In this document: piece by piece, positions 33,473-45,566 of the stretch | How positions within the stretch are numbered: the stretch's first letter is position 1 | Layout of the letters: each line of letters opens with the position of its first letter | NCBI RefSeq assembly: GCF_910592395.1 | Contig: NC_088320.1 | Span: forward strand, 10,788,501 to 10,852,500 | Direction: 5' to 3' | Source: Lineus longissimus | Lineage: Eukaryota; Nemertea; Pilidiophora; Heteronemertea; Lineidae | DNA: 64,000 bases | Position numbers and translations under genes: made by a program | Notes under the pieces: model-generated | The model's input: only the letters and a program-made list of their open reading frames with translations | Databases searched by the model: none | Told to the model about the DNA's origin: nothing

Positions 33473-36150
33473 TATAATATCATGTGTCTGAGATGTATCC
33501 TTTGGCAGTGCACTGGTTCCTTCTACCTTTTGAAGTTATTTTACATGTTCGTCATGGTTTGTATCTTTCAGTTTTACGTGATCTGTGTGATCTGTTGGAC
33601 TGTATTTAACGACTAACGTCGATATGGATGGATGAGAGGCAATAAACTCAATAGACAGAAGATAAGATAATTGTTCTCTCACTGCTCCCACAGGCATATT
33701 GGGGGTGCTTTGCAAAAAAAAACTTGGCCATGATAGTGCACCACATATAATATGGGTTTTTGATTTGAACTACTTTTCAAGGTCAGAGGTAAAAGTTGGA
33801 AAAAATGGAAACGTGGCACGTTGTGTCATTTTTTGATGCAGCAACTTTTAATTGTACTGAAATGTAGCATAAGATGACCTCTTCTAAAGCACCTAATTCA
33901 GTTCGGTGAAACTCCAAATATGGTCACCAAGGGGCCGGAATCGAAAATTTAAGGGCTATAACTCCAGACCAATACTAGTCGTGACAGGTGAGCACAATGG
34001 CCCTGACCATTTCATTATTGTTTTATATCTGTCCATATGATATGATTGTATGAATCTTTAGTATTTTTAAGTGATAGTGACTCGGGTTAACTGGGTGTCT
34101 AGAATGCCGTATTTCCACTAATACTTGCATGATCTTCATCCTGGATCTTCACTGGGATGTTTGCTGTAGGCTACCCATCAATACTTTCTTTCTCAGGAAA
34201 CAAGGGGGAACTATTCCGTATTTTGACTGTTGCCCGATTGAAAAAATTTTCTTCAGCAAAGTTTAACTCCAGCGAAAGCCAATCAAAACACTGATAGCTG
34301 ATCATGTGTGTCTGACTTCACACAAGTGTTAACTTGACACCTATATCAGCATGACTACTTCATTCATGTTGAGAGGAAACATCTCACCTGGTACAAAGAC
34401 ACTCACAACACCTCCAATACTTGTTGGGAAACCGGGACCAGGTGTGATGTCATCTTGAATTTAAAAAGTTCGAGTACTGGAGCAAGATTTGGCATATCAG
34501 GTACACTAAGTGCTTCCACCTAACAGGAACAACTTGAAAAAGTAGTGTAGGGCTTCCATTCTTGCTTGGAATGGAATTCAAATCCCTCTCTAGTGCATGC
34601 GTTAGTGGAAATCGGGTTTTAAACTCCACTTGTAATAAAATGTATAATGCTTGGTGCTTTCTGAGAGAAACAAATACCATTACTTGATGTTTACATTTTA
34701 CTTGGACTTGAACATTGGGTTTGTGGCAATTTGTGGTTTGAGTCTCGTGTTGACAGCTGGAGTTGTCATGGCAACAACTAGTGTTGTCATGGAGTACAAA
34801 CAAGTTTTCAGTCTTAGCGAAGTTTTTTGTCACAAGAATGGCGGGTTCGGTTCCTAAATTGACACGTTTCAAGATATGATGACAGTCAAATCATTGTGAT
34901 GACATAGCATATAAAGTTGCCACACAACTTCATTGCAGCGCTCACTGTGTAGTTGATGGTTGCTTCGGAACGGTTGCATCCATCTTTCAGGAGCGGCTAG
35001 CTTTGAATCAAATAAGAATCATTCTCTGTGGCGTTATCTCAACACTTCTACCTCACAATCTTTTTGCATGTCTATGATTTCAAGTTTCAACTGTTCTCTT
35101 TAGCCTAATGGCACATCATCATTGTCACCGTGGTAACAGTATGAATTGCTACATTGTACTTGAAGGATTCAGTCCATGATTTGAAGAAGCAGGTTGCTTG
35201 AAATCATAGAAATTGACATTCTGAAATGTGTTGTGAGAATGTTTGCCCTACCATCATCGTCGTGTCACAAACGAGTCGAAATACTCCCGTGTGAGTTGAC
35301 TTCCTGGCGATGATGTGTGATATGATGCTCTAGGAGCAAAATGGTCCACTGGCCTGCTTTGACATACAAAGCTCATCGTACGACACATTTCCCTCTCCTT
35401 ACCTGTACAGATTCTGTGTAATTGTCATTTGACGTTATATCATATTGTAGGATAAGATGTTGTTGTATTTGTACTAAAACAAGTAGCTCTCAAGATTAAT
35501 GCGGATTGTACACAATGGTTTTTAGCTTAGAGGTAAGCTTTTGCATTGGCGGGACGTCCGTCGTTGTCCGTTAGCAGGGCACGTTTTGTAACTACTGGAT
35601 CCGTTGACTTGAAACTTCGTACATATGTACCCCTATGTAATGGGACTTCGGAGACCAAATTTCGGTCCAATATGATACGGGCTTCACAATGCCCTATATC
35701 TCGTCGTCAGGTTTTTTATTTGACCTACATTTTAAAAGGTCGCGGAGGTCAAATGTGGTAAGTAGGCCGATGTCTCTGATGAGAGGTAAGCACAATGGCC
35801 ATGGCAATTGCATTTAAATGTTACTGCTGACAATCTAATCTTGCCACAGATATAGTGTGCAATCTAAATCAAGATGTGATACATGAATGGGAGTCGGTGC
35901 TCTCAAACCATGTGGGGAAATGGTTAGAGCTGTAGAGTTTATTGATTTGTATCGTGCGTTACTGTTGCAGCATCTGTCAAAGATTGGGTTAAGTTACCAT
36001 TTAATTCCATAAGTCACGATAAGGTGCTGCCATCTTTCTTTCAATTAATGTATTTTCACGCTCTCCCAATAGATGGTGCTTTTTTATTATGTAATAAAAT
36101 CGTCTGCTTATTTTTACCCGATTTCGTTGGTCGTTTGGCTTCGCTCGCCG
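33473..36150. other. Unassigned region with two reversed copies of the GGTGAGC repeat family
   Basis: No protein domain is recognised. Near 33775-34012 and 35540-35800 are degraded, inverted-orientation copies of the dispersed repeat abundant after 52.7 kb; each ends in 'ggtgagcacaatggcc' or a close variant. The last few hundred bases before 36198 are the probable remnant of the 5' LTR of the BEL/Pao element, including AATAAAAT near 36093. A 140-codon minus-strand frame at 34450-34872 has no recognisable domain. Confidence 0.45.
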
Positions 36151-36197
36151 TCTTTTTACGCCCTAAATGTCGAGACCACAGATCATTCTCGATATTT

Positions 36198-36215
36198 TGG
36201 TGCCGAAACCCGGGA
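36198..36215 (+). promoter_or_regulatory. Retrotransposon primer-binding site
   Basis: TGGTGCCGAAACCCGGGA begins with TGG, the complement of a tRNA CCA end, and resembles primer-binding sites of BEL/Pao elements. It lies just before the gag-like coding region, where the 5' LTR should end. The primer tRNA was not identified. Confidence 0.7.
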
Positions 36216-39200
36216 AAAATAACATCTTCCGAACAAGTAGGGGCGTAAAAAAGCCAAGTAAGACGCCTCAGGCAAATGAAGAATTGAAAGGACTTTTGAA
36301 GTCGCGAGCGTCGGCACGAAGTTGGCTGACCCGTGCAGCAAATGCATTGGACGATGCATGTAGCGATGCGCGTAAAGACACTGCAGACGCCGATGTTGAT
36401 TTTTCAACTGTGAAAGTGGTTGTAGAGGAGGCTATTGGGGACTTTGACAAGCGTCTCGCTGCTCTGGAATGTGTCCAGAGGGAGTTGAAGAATCCCTGCC
36501 TGAGGAGCAATTGGAAGTGGACATTGATGTCGCTTTTGGAATAGTTTCAAAGGCTAAAAGAGTCCGACCGAGGCCTTGGTTTTGGTCAACAAGTTGAATC
36601 AGAAAGTCAACGTGAATAGAGATAAAAGTGGTGGGCTTAGCCCAAGTAGTCATAGTGACTTGGAGTCGCCGAGTGGCGCCGTTAGTCGAAGTAGCAGCGA
36701 TGTGGGTGGTGTTGGTAGTGTCCGATTGCCAAAACTGCAGCTGCCAAAGTTCAGTGGTGAAATAACCGAGTGGCAAAGTTTCTGGGATCAGTTTAAGGCC
36801 CGGGTCGAGAACTCTTCAATCCCTGTCATTAGTAAATTTTCTTACCTCCAGTCATTGTTGAAGGGGGAGGCCCGAGGAGTGATTCGAGGACTGGGTGCGA
36901 CCGAGGGTAACTTCTCTGTTGCACGCAGACTTCTAGTCGAGCGTTATGGGCGCAAGGAGCGCATTATTTTTGCGCATATTCAGTCTCTTCTACAAACGAG
37001 TATGTCGGCTCATAGCAGTAAGGGCATTCGAGTGTCACATCTCTGGTATTTGCAAGATGAGTTGATGCTGCACATCCGTAGTTTGGAGTCTTTGGGCATA
37101 CAAGGACAGGAGTATGGGTTCTTCATGACGCCACTGATTCTGTCACGACTTCCAACTGATATCCGACTTGAATTGGCTCGTGATGGTGATGGAAAGGAAG
37201 CTGACTTAGAGTTTCTTCTTGAAATTCTACGGAAGGAAATAATGTGCCGAGAATGATCAGAGACTTTCAAAGTGCTCGCCCTGGGCAGTGGTGGTTCTGG
37301 CAATGTCAGTACACCAGGACAAACTTTTCCTGAAGAAAAGTCTGTTGCTACTGCGTCAGCATTGCAGACTAGTTCTAGTGATACCAAGAAGTGTGGGTTC
37401 TGTAGCAAACCTCATGCTTCAGGGAAATGCTGGGAGGTTATGAAACTTTCTCCGGAAGGCCGCCATAAACGTGTACTGTCTGAAAGATTGTGTTTTCGGT
37501 GTCTTAGCAGCTCGCATGTAGCTAAGCAATGTGGTGCCAAGTGCTCCAAGTGTAATGGTCACCATCACCTGATTTTGTGTGAGAACAAGCCTGGTAGTGG
37601 TACTGGTAGTGGTAGTGCCATAAGTGGCAAAAGTAGCGGTAAACCCAAAGTTGGTAACCATGGTAACGAAGGAGAAGTTTCTTCTTCTCAGTCAGGCGTT
37701 TTGCATACAGTAACTTCATCTAAGATGAATACAACTAGTACAATGCAAACAGCAAAGAGTTAGGGTAAAGGTGAACATGGGTTTACGGAAGCAACCGTGC
37801 TTTTTGATAGTGGGGCCAATAGGTCATACATTTCCTCAAGTCTAGTAAAAACGGTTAAACCAAAGTGGGTCTCTTCGGAGCCTATATCGTATGCTGCCTT
37901 TGGAGGTAGCAAAAATACTGGTAACATGAGTAACTTGTGTAATGTGTCATTACAGGATTACTTTGGAAAGACGAGTGTGTCCTTGTGTGCTACTGAAGTT
38001 CCAGTCATCTGCTGTCCCCTTCTTAGACCCTCTCTACCACAGAATATTTTGAGAAGTTTTGGCCCTGATGTAGTCTTGGCTGACACGGTGTGTGAGGATA
38101 GGCAGGTTTCGATTGGGCTTGATTTCTACTGGAAGTTTATCAAAGCTCAAAGTGTCCGTCAGGTGGGTAGAGTGTCCGTCAGGTGGGTAGTTTAGTAGCA
38201 CAGGAGTCTTGTTTTGACTGGATTTTGTCTGGTTCTTGGACTGAGCCGTCATGTCAGTCACCTAATTTAGTAACAGTGTCCCCTCAGCTCTTGTGTTAAA
38301 CGTGCCAGAGTCAGTGCTTCGAAACTTTTGGGATTTGGAGTCGATTGGTATCGCACCCTTCCCCCCTGATTCTGATGTTTCTAACCCAAAGTTTGACCCA
38401 GTCTTTCAGCAATTTTCAGAAAAGGTCGAGAGGTCCGAAGGTCGATATGAGGTAGCGTTGCCATGGAAATTAGAAGTTGCGAAGAAGAAGCTGTTAGATA
38501 ATGAGAGCCTAGCAAGGAAGCGTTTTAGTAGCCTGGTACGTCGTCTTGATAAGGATCCGGTCTTGCATGAGAGGTATGATAATGTCTTCAGGGAGTATGA
38601 AGCTAGTGGATTCATAGAGGAGATCCCAGACAATGAGTTGGCTGTTCCTTATCCCACATTCTATCTGCCTCACAGACCTGTTGTTCAAGAAAGTAGTCTC
38701 ACCACAAAAGTGAGACCGGTTTTTGATGCCTCGGCGGCTGGTCATAATGGCATATCTCTCAATGATTACCTTGAAACTGGCCCCTGTTTGATTCACAGTC
38801 TTGTTGAAATCCTGATCCGATTCCGCAGATGGCCAAGCTGGTGTCCTTACCCTGATTAGAGCTCCTAGGATCTTTGTTGTGTGCCAGGTTGCCGGTGTTT
38901 GTTCGCTCCGCCCTCAGATTGTCTGAGGATGTGCCTTATCGATGTTGGACAGATTCTCAGGTTGCTCTTGCTTGGATCAAAGGTGAACCATGTAGATAGA
39001 AGGCCATTGTTGCTAATCGTGTCAGTGAGATTCAGCAACTCACTACACCCTCTCATTGGTCTCATTGTCCTGGAAAGGACAATCCTGCAGATTTGGTCAC
39101 TAGGAGGTTGTCTGCCCAACAGCTGGTGTCTTCAAGCCTTTGGTTGCAGGGTCCTGCTCTACTTTAACTTCTCTGCCAGCCAGTAAGCCAGCCTGTGATT

Positions 39201-39694
39201 TGTGTTGAGAAAGTCTCTGAAGAGAAGCGAGATGCCACGGATAGTTGCATGATTGTGCCTTGTTCTTCTCCGTTGTTCCAAGTGAACAGATGGGGAACAT
39301 TCACGAAAGCAGTAAACGTTGTCGCTTGGGTTTTGAGGTTTTGTCACAACCTTCGGTCTGCTAGTTGTGATAAAAGACTGGGTGTTCTCACTATGGAAGA
39401 ACTATCCAAAGCTGAGCTTGAATTGGTCAGGAGTGCACAACAGGCACATTATTCGGAGCAAATAGAGGTCCTTAAGCAAAACAAACCCCTTTCCAAGGGT
39501 TCTCCCTTGACTGATATTGACCCTTTTCTGGGATAAGATGGTCTCCTGAGGATTAGAGGACGGTTACAATTCTCAAACTTGTCCTATGATAGCAAGCATC
39601 CCATTATCTTACCCAAGTGTCAAGTGAGCTACTTGCTGATTCATTTTCAGCATTTTCAGTTGTGTCATGCAGGTGTTAGCACAATCATCACCAC
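36216..39694 (+). pseudogene. BEL/Pao LTR retrotransposon gag-pol, decayed and internally deleted
   Basis: The order is as in BEL/Pao. The N-terminal gag helix region contains SRASARSWLTRAANALDDA (about 36300). The DUF1759-type gag core has LPKLQLPKFSGEITEWQSFW (36727). Zinc knuckles follow (CGFCSKPHASGKC, CFRCLSSSHVAKQC, CSKCNGHHHLILC; 37390-37580). The aspartic protease has LFDSGANRSYIS (37801). The reverse transcriptase N-terminus has VRPVFDASAAGHNGISLND (38712). Soon after 38820 the text jumps to the RNase H part (CWTDSQVALAWIKGEP, 38943), so the palm with its catalytic YxDD is missing. The last part is the integrase zinc domain (HPIILPK ... CHAGVSTI, 39598-39690). At least six frameshifts or stops. 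It ends abruptly at the LINE junction; no 3' LTR was found. Confidence 0.85.
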
Positions 39695-41970
39695 TCTCAG
39701 GCTCAGCTCCTCCTTGTCAAGACCTGCTTTCTTCAAGAGTGGACGAATACGAGCCCTTTTTAAAGTAGACGGGACTTGACAATCCTGCATGGATGCATTA
39801 ACTACTGCCGTGATCACGGGTGATAGTTCATCAATACATTCCTTTAACAACCATGTCGGAATTGGATCGAGTTCACATGATTTTGTAGCAGATTTAAGGA
39901 TGATCTTTTTTACGTCGGACTCCGACACCTCAGAAAATGAATTTAAATTGGTACCAATGAAGGCACTGTCATTGTCTAAAGGGTCAACTACAGAGTCAGA
40001 AGCGTTGGAACATTCCAACCCTTCCCTGATAAGTTCAATCTTTTTCAAATAGAACTCATTAAAGTCATCAGCCAATGACTTTCCACACTCATGTGAAGGC
40101 AGCACAACTTCCTCGGATTTGCCCATCAGTTGCCCCAGGGTTATATCTAGGCCGTTTTGGAATGGCGCTGGGCCATGCCCCCTTTCAGTCCCCCCATGCT
40201 GCCCCTTGATCTCAAATCCCGCTAATACTGCCCTTTTTTTGACGCCAATGTTCCCCCAGTTAATCCGCCAAGCCCGTTATTATCTTCAACAAATGATCGC
40301 CATGCCTTATCTACAAGCCGCCATGTGCCGTCGTCTATAATTTATGCAGTTACCGGGAGCGCGCAATCCAATCCGCCAATGCGAGCCTCAAGCTAGCGAT
40401 GGGTCTACCTCACCAACAGCCGTCGCCAACAGAACGTCTACCTGTATATCCATCTGCACATTATTCATCACTGAACGCGAGGTCGTCACACCAATGCCAC
40501 GTGCAAGAGGACGAAGGGTGGCGCAGACTGGTGGTAGTTGAAGAAACTATCAAATCATGCCGGGCAAAAAGAGGCGGGCGAAGGAGAAGGAGGCCAAAGT
40601 TGGCTCAGTTGGCGGCCAAATATTAGAGACAGAATAAAGAGATGAGATAGACTAGGCATTGACTTATCACTAGAAAGCAATATGACAACATAGACAACAT
40701 AAAGCATGATACACAATTACATAAATAAATCACTTGATAATTTTCAGTGGTCAGATGCAAGCTTTCAGCATAGCTTGGTGATCGGTAATTGCGGCGCGTT
40801 GCATTTGCCCCTTTTTCCTTCAACACCCTTGAAGGGTGCCCCTTTTATAAATGATCTGCCCCTTTTTATAATTAAGCACCATGCCCTATTGAAATCCTAG
40901 ATATAACCCTGTGCCCTGCGAGCTTGAAAATGGCTTTTTTGTCTCTACCACAATTATCCACCTTACTCGAGAAATACTCTTTCTTTGAGTTGTTAAAAGT
41001 CTGTTCATCACAGCACACTGTTCTCTGTACGCATGATGGTCAACTGTGAGTCCAGTGCGCCGCCACTTTCTCTCAAGGTTCCGACGTCTATGTTTGGCAA
41101 CTCTCAAGCCGTCATTAAACCATGCTGTGTCCGGCCGCAGGGTTATTGTCTTGGTCATTTCTGGGGCGTGCTTATCCACAAGAGAGACCAGTGTTTTGTT
41201 GTACGCCTCAGTTATTACTGCAACAGATGGATCCGCTTTCTGAAACAATATCCGACTTAAATGCTGTTACATTGATGGATTTCAGCTTGTGGAAAGTCAC
41301 ACTTTTCTGCTGCTGTCGCTTAATCTCCACATTCACGTCGAAAAACACAGAGAAATGGTCACGCACAGGTCTTCCTCGTGCGTAACAGAAACATGGATCT
41401 GATACGGACGGAGTCGAGCGAACAAGCGAGCTATCCTGCCTAGTGATCACGACATCAAGTGTATTACCGAGATAATGTGTTGTATCCTTGACATGCTGAA
41501 CAAGGCCAACAGCATTCAGAGAACCTTTAAACCTGTTCGCCTCTGCATCACTTATATCGTTAAGGTGAAAGTTTAGGTCACCGACCAAAAGAATCTCCCC
41601 GTAAATCTCTGTGTATCTCTCCAGGAAAGATGCCCATTTGGTGAAGAAAAAGACGTCTTGAGTCCATTTACCTTGGTAGGCCATGGACGATACATTACTG
41701 TGAGGTAAAATTCAGAGTCGTTCGATTTAACTTTGCAGTCCATGAATTCAAAGTGTGTGAAAGGTGAACTTACGGAGGAGTCCACCACACTGACACTCAT
41801 AGTTGACCGGTAGACCAATGCAACTCCACCCACACCTCTCGAACCCGGTCTCGGGACATGTTCACATGAGTAACCCAGTGGTTTAAGTTCATGGATGACA
41901 GCATCATCGATATCAGTACCAAGCCATGTTTCAGTTATCGCTAGAATGTCTAGCGATTCCTTGTATCTAT
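39695..41970 (-). pseudogene. CR1-like LINE fragment: endonuclease and start of reverse transcriptase
   Basis: Reading leftward from 41970, the AP endonuclease appears as LDILAITETWLGTDIDDAV, GGVALVYRSTMSVSV, EILLVGDLNFHLND and, after a frame change, RPVRDHFSVFF. The linker follows (WFNDGLRVAKHRRRNLERKW). After a nested insert at 40137-40911 come LADDFNEFYLKKIELIREGL, SCELDPIPTWLLKE and LKRARIRPLLKKAGLDKEE, the N-terminal part of the reverse transcriptase. The copy stops there, before the catalytic palm, at its junction with the BEL/Pao remnant. Several frame changes show decay. Confidence 0.83.
40137..40911. mobile_element. Non-autonomous DNA element (hAT-like ends) nested in the CR1 fragment
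   Basis: The ends are AGGGTTATATCTAGG at about 40137 and the inverse (CCTAGATATAACCCT) at about 40896-40911, preceded or followed by a C/G that completes CAGGGTT. Flanks share only a partial GGGCA repeat, so the target duplication is unclear. The coding frame of the LINE resumes on the other side. No transposase inside. Confidence 0.6.
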
Positions 41971-42744
41971 ATCATAATACTATAAGGCGGCTCGCTAAAG
42001 TGCCATTTGGGGGTCGTGTTTCGTCTCGAAATTTTGCACGTTTGCAGGTGATATGTTATCCTGATGCAACGTCTTGTTTATTTTCGGAAATTTACTTCAG
42101 CGGAGCAGTAATGAGGGATTTTTAATCGGACACGGTCAATTCTCCTTACCACTCACGGAAGCCAAGCCATTGCTGTTTAGTTATGCAGGGGATTAATGAA
42201 TCACCTGCACTCACTGTGGGGTGACTAACACTACCTGTTGAACGGCTGGCTGTAGGGGGATGATTGGAACAGCCTGTACACGTGTTGACCTGCTGAACCA
42301 AGGTTAATGTTATTTTCAATCCACGATTGTAGGTCACCTGATCTTCGAGATTTCGCGGGGAAAGAAATTGTAAACAAACGCATGTGTGCAGATCAAATGT
42401 AAACAAAAATGTATTTTGATACTTTTGGTTGCTGGACTTATTTCTTTTTATCAGCAACCCTATCATTAAGAATAGAAGAGGTCACAAAATTTGTAAGGAA
42501 TTTACACATTGGGAAGTTGCGCCAGGACCGTAAACAAATGAGAGACTGTCAGAGCGCCTTAGGACCACATTTCGCCGTCAGCACTTTTGACTGGCATGGA
42601 AGTAAGAAGTCAATCAGTCAATCGATAAAGGATATATAATGTTTCGAAAAGGTAAATACTATGGTGTCGGGCGTAGCAATACAGACTGCATTTATGCACC
42701 ACTTTATTTTTTTTTTATTAGCAACCCTATAGTAGGCCTACAAT
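41971..42744. other. No gene seen
   Basis: This is unassigned sequence between the CR1 fragment and Harbinger-C. A short direct repeat, 'ttat(c/t)agcaacccta', occurs at about 42449 and 42716. Confidence 0.4.
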
Positions 42745-43010
42745 GGGTGAGGTCAAGTCTTGAGTAAAACCGGATTGAGTTAACTTTGAGTTTACATTGA
42801 GTTAACCTGAGCTCTTTACCCCAGATACAGGTAAACTCTGAGTAAACTCTTAGTATACCTTAGGGTAACTCTAAAGTAACTATAAGATAACTCCTTAGTA
42901 ACCCTTGGGAATTCCCCATTTCTACACACAGCACATGCTTCATGTGCATGCTCTATGTCATAAGCAGTGCTACTTGTATTATTCCGAAGTACAGACACAC
43001 AGAAAGAAGT

Positions 43011-43796
43011 ATGACTGCCTCCAGTATGGACCAAGAGAAGAAAAGATTTCGTTGGAATGAACAGAAAATGATCGAGGCTCTAAGTTACCTCACTGATAAT
43101 CATGAACGGTTCAAGCAGGCCAAAAGAAATCAAACAGTTAGTGAGTTTTTCAATGAGGTAGGAGATCTTTTTTCTGTGGCAGGAACTGTTGTTGAAAACA
43201 TGGTCAAAAACCTGGCTAAAGAGTTCCGTACGGTCATCAAGGAGAACATGAAGTCGGGGACTGGCACTGATGAACTACGGCCAAGTCTGAAATTGAGGGA
43301 CTCGGAGGAACTTTTTGATTGCTTTCAGACTTACTATGACTTGTACTTTCCAAAAGGGGGAGCAGCACGTCCAGATGTCGTCATTACACCAACATCTGGT
43401 GTAGTCAGACCAGTCCAACTTTTCAAGGCGGGAAAGAAACGGTCCATCAGCCCATGCCCATCATCAGTAGATTTGGGAGACGAAGATTTGGAGATTGACG
43501 AGGGGCCTGTTGCATGTAGTAGCCGCAGTTCTACCCCCAAAGCCTCTGGATCTGCACGTGTGACAACTCAAGGTCGTGAAAAAGCTACAACAAGTTCAGG
43601 ATCAAAGAAAGCAAAGCCTGATCTCCTGGATTCAGCTGTTAATGCGCAAGAGAAATACCTGGAGATACTGCAGAAACAAAATGCAATCCTTCAATCCCTT
43701 GTTGGGGAAGTTCGCTTGATCAGGGAAGCATTTGCTCACTCCACTGGAATCCAGTTTGAAAACTTTGTCTTGGATAACGTTTCGGATATGGATTAA
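43011..43796 (+). CDS. Myb/SANT-like DNA-binding accessory protein of Harbinger-C, 261 aa
   Basis: This is a single open exon. The ATG at 43011 (MTASSMDQEKKRFRWNEQK) is chosen because the DNA-binding domain follows at once; the frame extends 23 codons upstream without domain support. Residues about 10-110 form a trihelix-like domain (RFRWNEQKMIEALSYL; SEFFNEVGDLFSVAG). The middle is Ser/Pro-rich with basic clusters (AGKKRSISP; GSKKAKPD) that could act as nuclear signals. A C-terminal helix (AQEKYLEILQKQNAILQSL) is a probable dimer or transposase contact. It is convergent with the transposase and likely serves as the element's end-binding partner. Confidence 0.8.
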   Translation: MTASSMDQEKKRFRWNEQKMIEALSYLTDNHERFKQAKRNQTVSEFFNEVGDLFSVAGTVVENMVKNLAKEFRTVIKENMKSGTGTDELRPSLKLRDSEELFDCFQTYYDLYFPKGGAARPDVVITPTSGVVRPVQLFKAGKKRSISPCPSSVDLGDEDLEIDEGPVACSSRSSTPKASGSARVTTQGREKATTSSGSKKAKPDLLDSAVNAQEKYLEILQKQNAILQSLVGEVRLIREAFAHSTGIQFENFVLDNVSDMD

Positions 43797-44304
43797 AACA
43801 TTTCGATTGATCGAGAGAAACTTCTTTGAAAGAACAAGTTATTTTCTCGTTTATGATACATAACTGTGCTAAATACAGGATACTTACAGGACATTCCTAC
43901 ATTCCGATAAAGACGCGTCTCATTCATAAAACTGGTAAAAACACAAACTGATGGTGTGTAACATTTAGCAAGAGTATTTGCGATTGGACATTTTTCTGTT
44001 CACTGGCGTAGCCATGAGTAATTATCAATATCATGATTAATTAAGAATGATTCTTGATTCTATCCACTGATTAGCACTTGCCTTAATCATATTTTGTACC
44101 GGCATATTTTAGTTGTTTCTCGTGTAGAGGTAAGATATGAAAGCAAAAATATTTTTTGATGGAAGATAATCACCGTCTTTAGAGTACAGGTTGTGCATTT
44201 TGCTTAGAGTTTTTATTGAACAAAGTTCAGAGTTAATACAAACTATTATCTTTGTTTTCTATAACTTAGTAATTAGGTTCATCTTGGGGTTGTGACCACA
44301 GATG

Positions 44305-45237
44305 TTACCCCAAGAAATTGGTGTATCGATTATGTAACACACAAGTTGCAATGGTACATTTGGCAGCAAATAAGGGGCCATACTTGGCAGGATACCTATT
44401 CTCCTTCATTTGATTCATGCGCCATTTGAGTTCAGATGCCCCAATGGTACGTTCAACAATTTGACGAATTCTGGTACAGCGATTGTTGAAAGCGAACTGG
44501 TCTGGTTGAAGGTTATTTCCTATAAATGGGACCAAAACAGCAGGATGCAAATTCCGGTAAGCAGCATCACCAAGCACAACATCATCGTCCGGAAGTTGAT
44601 CCAAGTATCTCATGAAGTCATCACCCCATTCTGTAGCAGTCTTGTCATGTGTTGCTCCTGGAAGCCCTGTGATGAGATGACGTACTCTGCCAAACTTGTC
44701 AACAATATACTGGGTGTTTATAGAGTCACAGCTTTTACCAGGCCGGCCACAGTAGTAAGCGTCTCCAGCATGATCTGGACGCTGAATTTTTATGATTACA
44801 CCATCCAAATACATGACAACATGTTTTTCAACACCATCTATATCCCGAAGGCTAGTGCTTAACTGGTCAAGTTCTTCCCTCCGTGGAAATGCAATGTGCT
44901 CGCCAGCTATATCCAAAAAGAAGTCTGAAACTTCCCTACTGTGTAATATGGCTGTTGATTTGGCTATACCCTGTGTGTATCCAATTTGTCGGTGGTAGCC
45001 ACCAGAGGCCAAATACAGCAAAAATGTCTCCATTCTCTTCACAGAGAATAAATACCTCCTGTTTCCTCCTCCTTGTTGTTGTCTCCAATTATGGTATTCC
45101 GCACATATTTCATCGAATTGTCCATCTGTTAGCCGTAAATGTCTGTGCACCGGTTCTTCACTATAAGCTGGCCTCCTAAAATAATTCTCATGCCTTTGTT
45201 GGGCAAGAGCATGAACAAAGACTGGCATAAAAAACAT
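44305..45237 (-). CDS. Harbinger-C transposase (DDE_Tnp_4), about 310 aa
   Basis: The frame is open from upstream of 45264, but the first ATG is at 45237 (MFFMPVFVHALAQQRHENYF); a few more N-terminal residues from a non-ATG start or short upstream exon are possible. The N-terminal helical region includes IGYTQGIAKSTAILHSREV. Catalytic residues are Asp in VMYLDGVIIKI, Asp in LPGATHDKTA and Glu in RQIVERTIGAS, with VVLGDAAYRNLHPAVLVPF between. The PGKSCDSINTQYIVDKFGRV block matches HARBI1-like proteins. No lesion. It is clearly divergent from the transposases of Harbinger-A and -B. Confidence 0.88.
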   Translation of the reverse strand: MFFMPVFVHALAQQRHENYFRRPAYSEEPVHRHLRLTDGQFDEICAEYHNWRQQQGGGNRRYLFSVKRMETFLLYLASGGYHRQIGYTQGIAKSTAILHSREVSDFFLDIAGEHIAFPRREELDQLSTSLRDIDGVEKHVVMYLDGVIIKIQRPDHAGDAYYCGRPGKSCDSINTQYIVDKFGRVRHLITGLPGATHDKTATEWGDDFMRYLDQLPDDDVVLGDAAYRNLHPAVLVPFIGNNLQPDQFAFNNRCTRIRQIVERTIGASELKWRMNQMKENRYPAKYGPLFAAKCTIATCVLHNRYTNFLG

Positions 45238-45566
45238 GTCTGACAGGTTCTTTCTTGCCTCCAAATGGTTACCCCAAACTTGACTTCTTTCCGAGTAAAC
45301 TATGAGTTAACACCCATAGTGTAAAGATTACCCTAATGCATTTTTCCTTCTACTTTTAACAAAGATGGCTGCTTTGCTCAGGTAGACTTTACCCTGGGGT
45401 ATAATTTGAGTAAAACTTACCAACTTACCAGCGTTTACTCCGGGTTAACTCAAGGTAAACTTTACCCTCGGAGAGAAGTCAAGTTTTGAGTTTATTAGGG
45501 GTTACCTTTACCCTAGGGTAAAAATCTGAGGGTTATCTTTACTTTACTCAAAACTTGACCTCACCC

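Larger units (their letters stand above)
42745..45566. mobile_element. Harbinger-C: complete PIF/Harbinger transposon, TSD AAT
   Basis: The ends GGGTGAGGTCAAG at 42745 and inverse CTTGACCTCACCC ending at 45566 are flanked by AAT at 42742-42744 and 45567-45569. Subterminal regions at both ends are dense in GAGTTAAC/GAGTAAAC words in both orientations (42755-42900 and 45285-45550), likely transposase-binding arrays. Inside, a Myb-like gene (plus) and a transposase (minus) converge; both are open. Confidence 0.92.

Noticed and set aside
34450-34872. 140-codon minus-strand frame with Cys/His-rich start
   Set aside because: Cys and His spacing fits no zinc-finger pattern, no splice or family support, and the region is otherwise non-coding.
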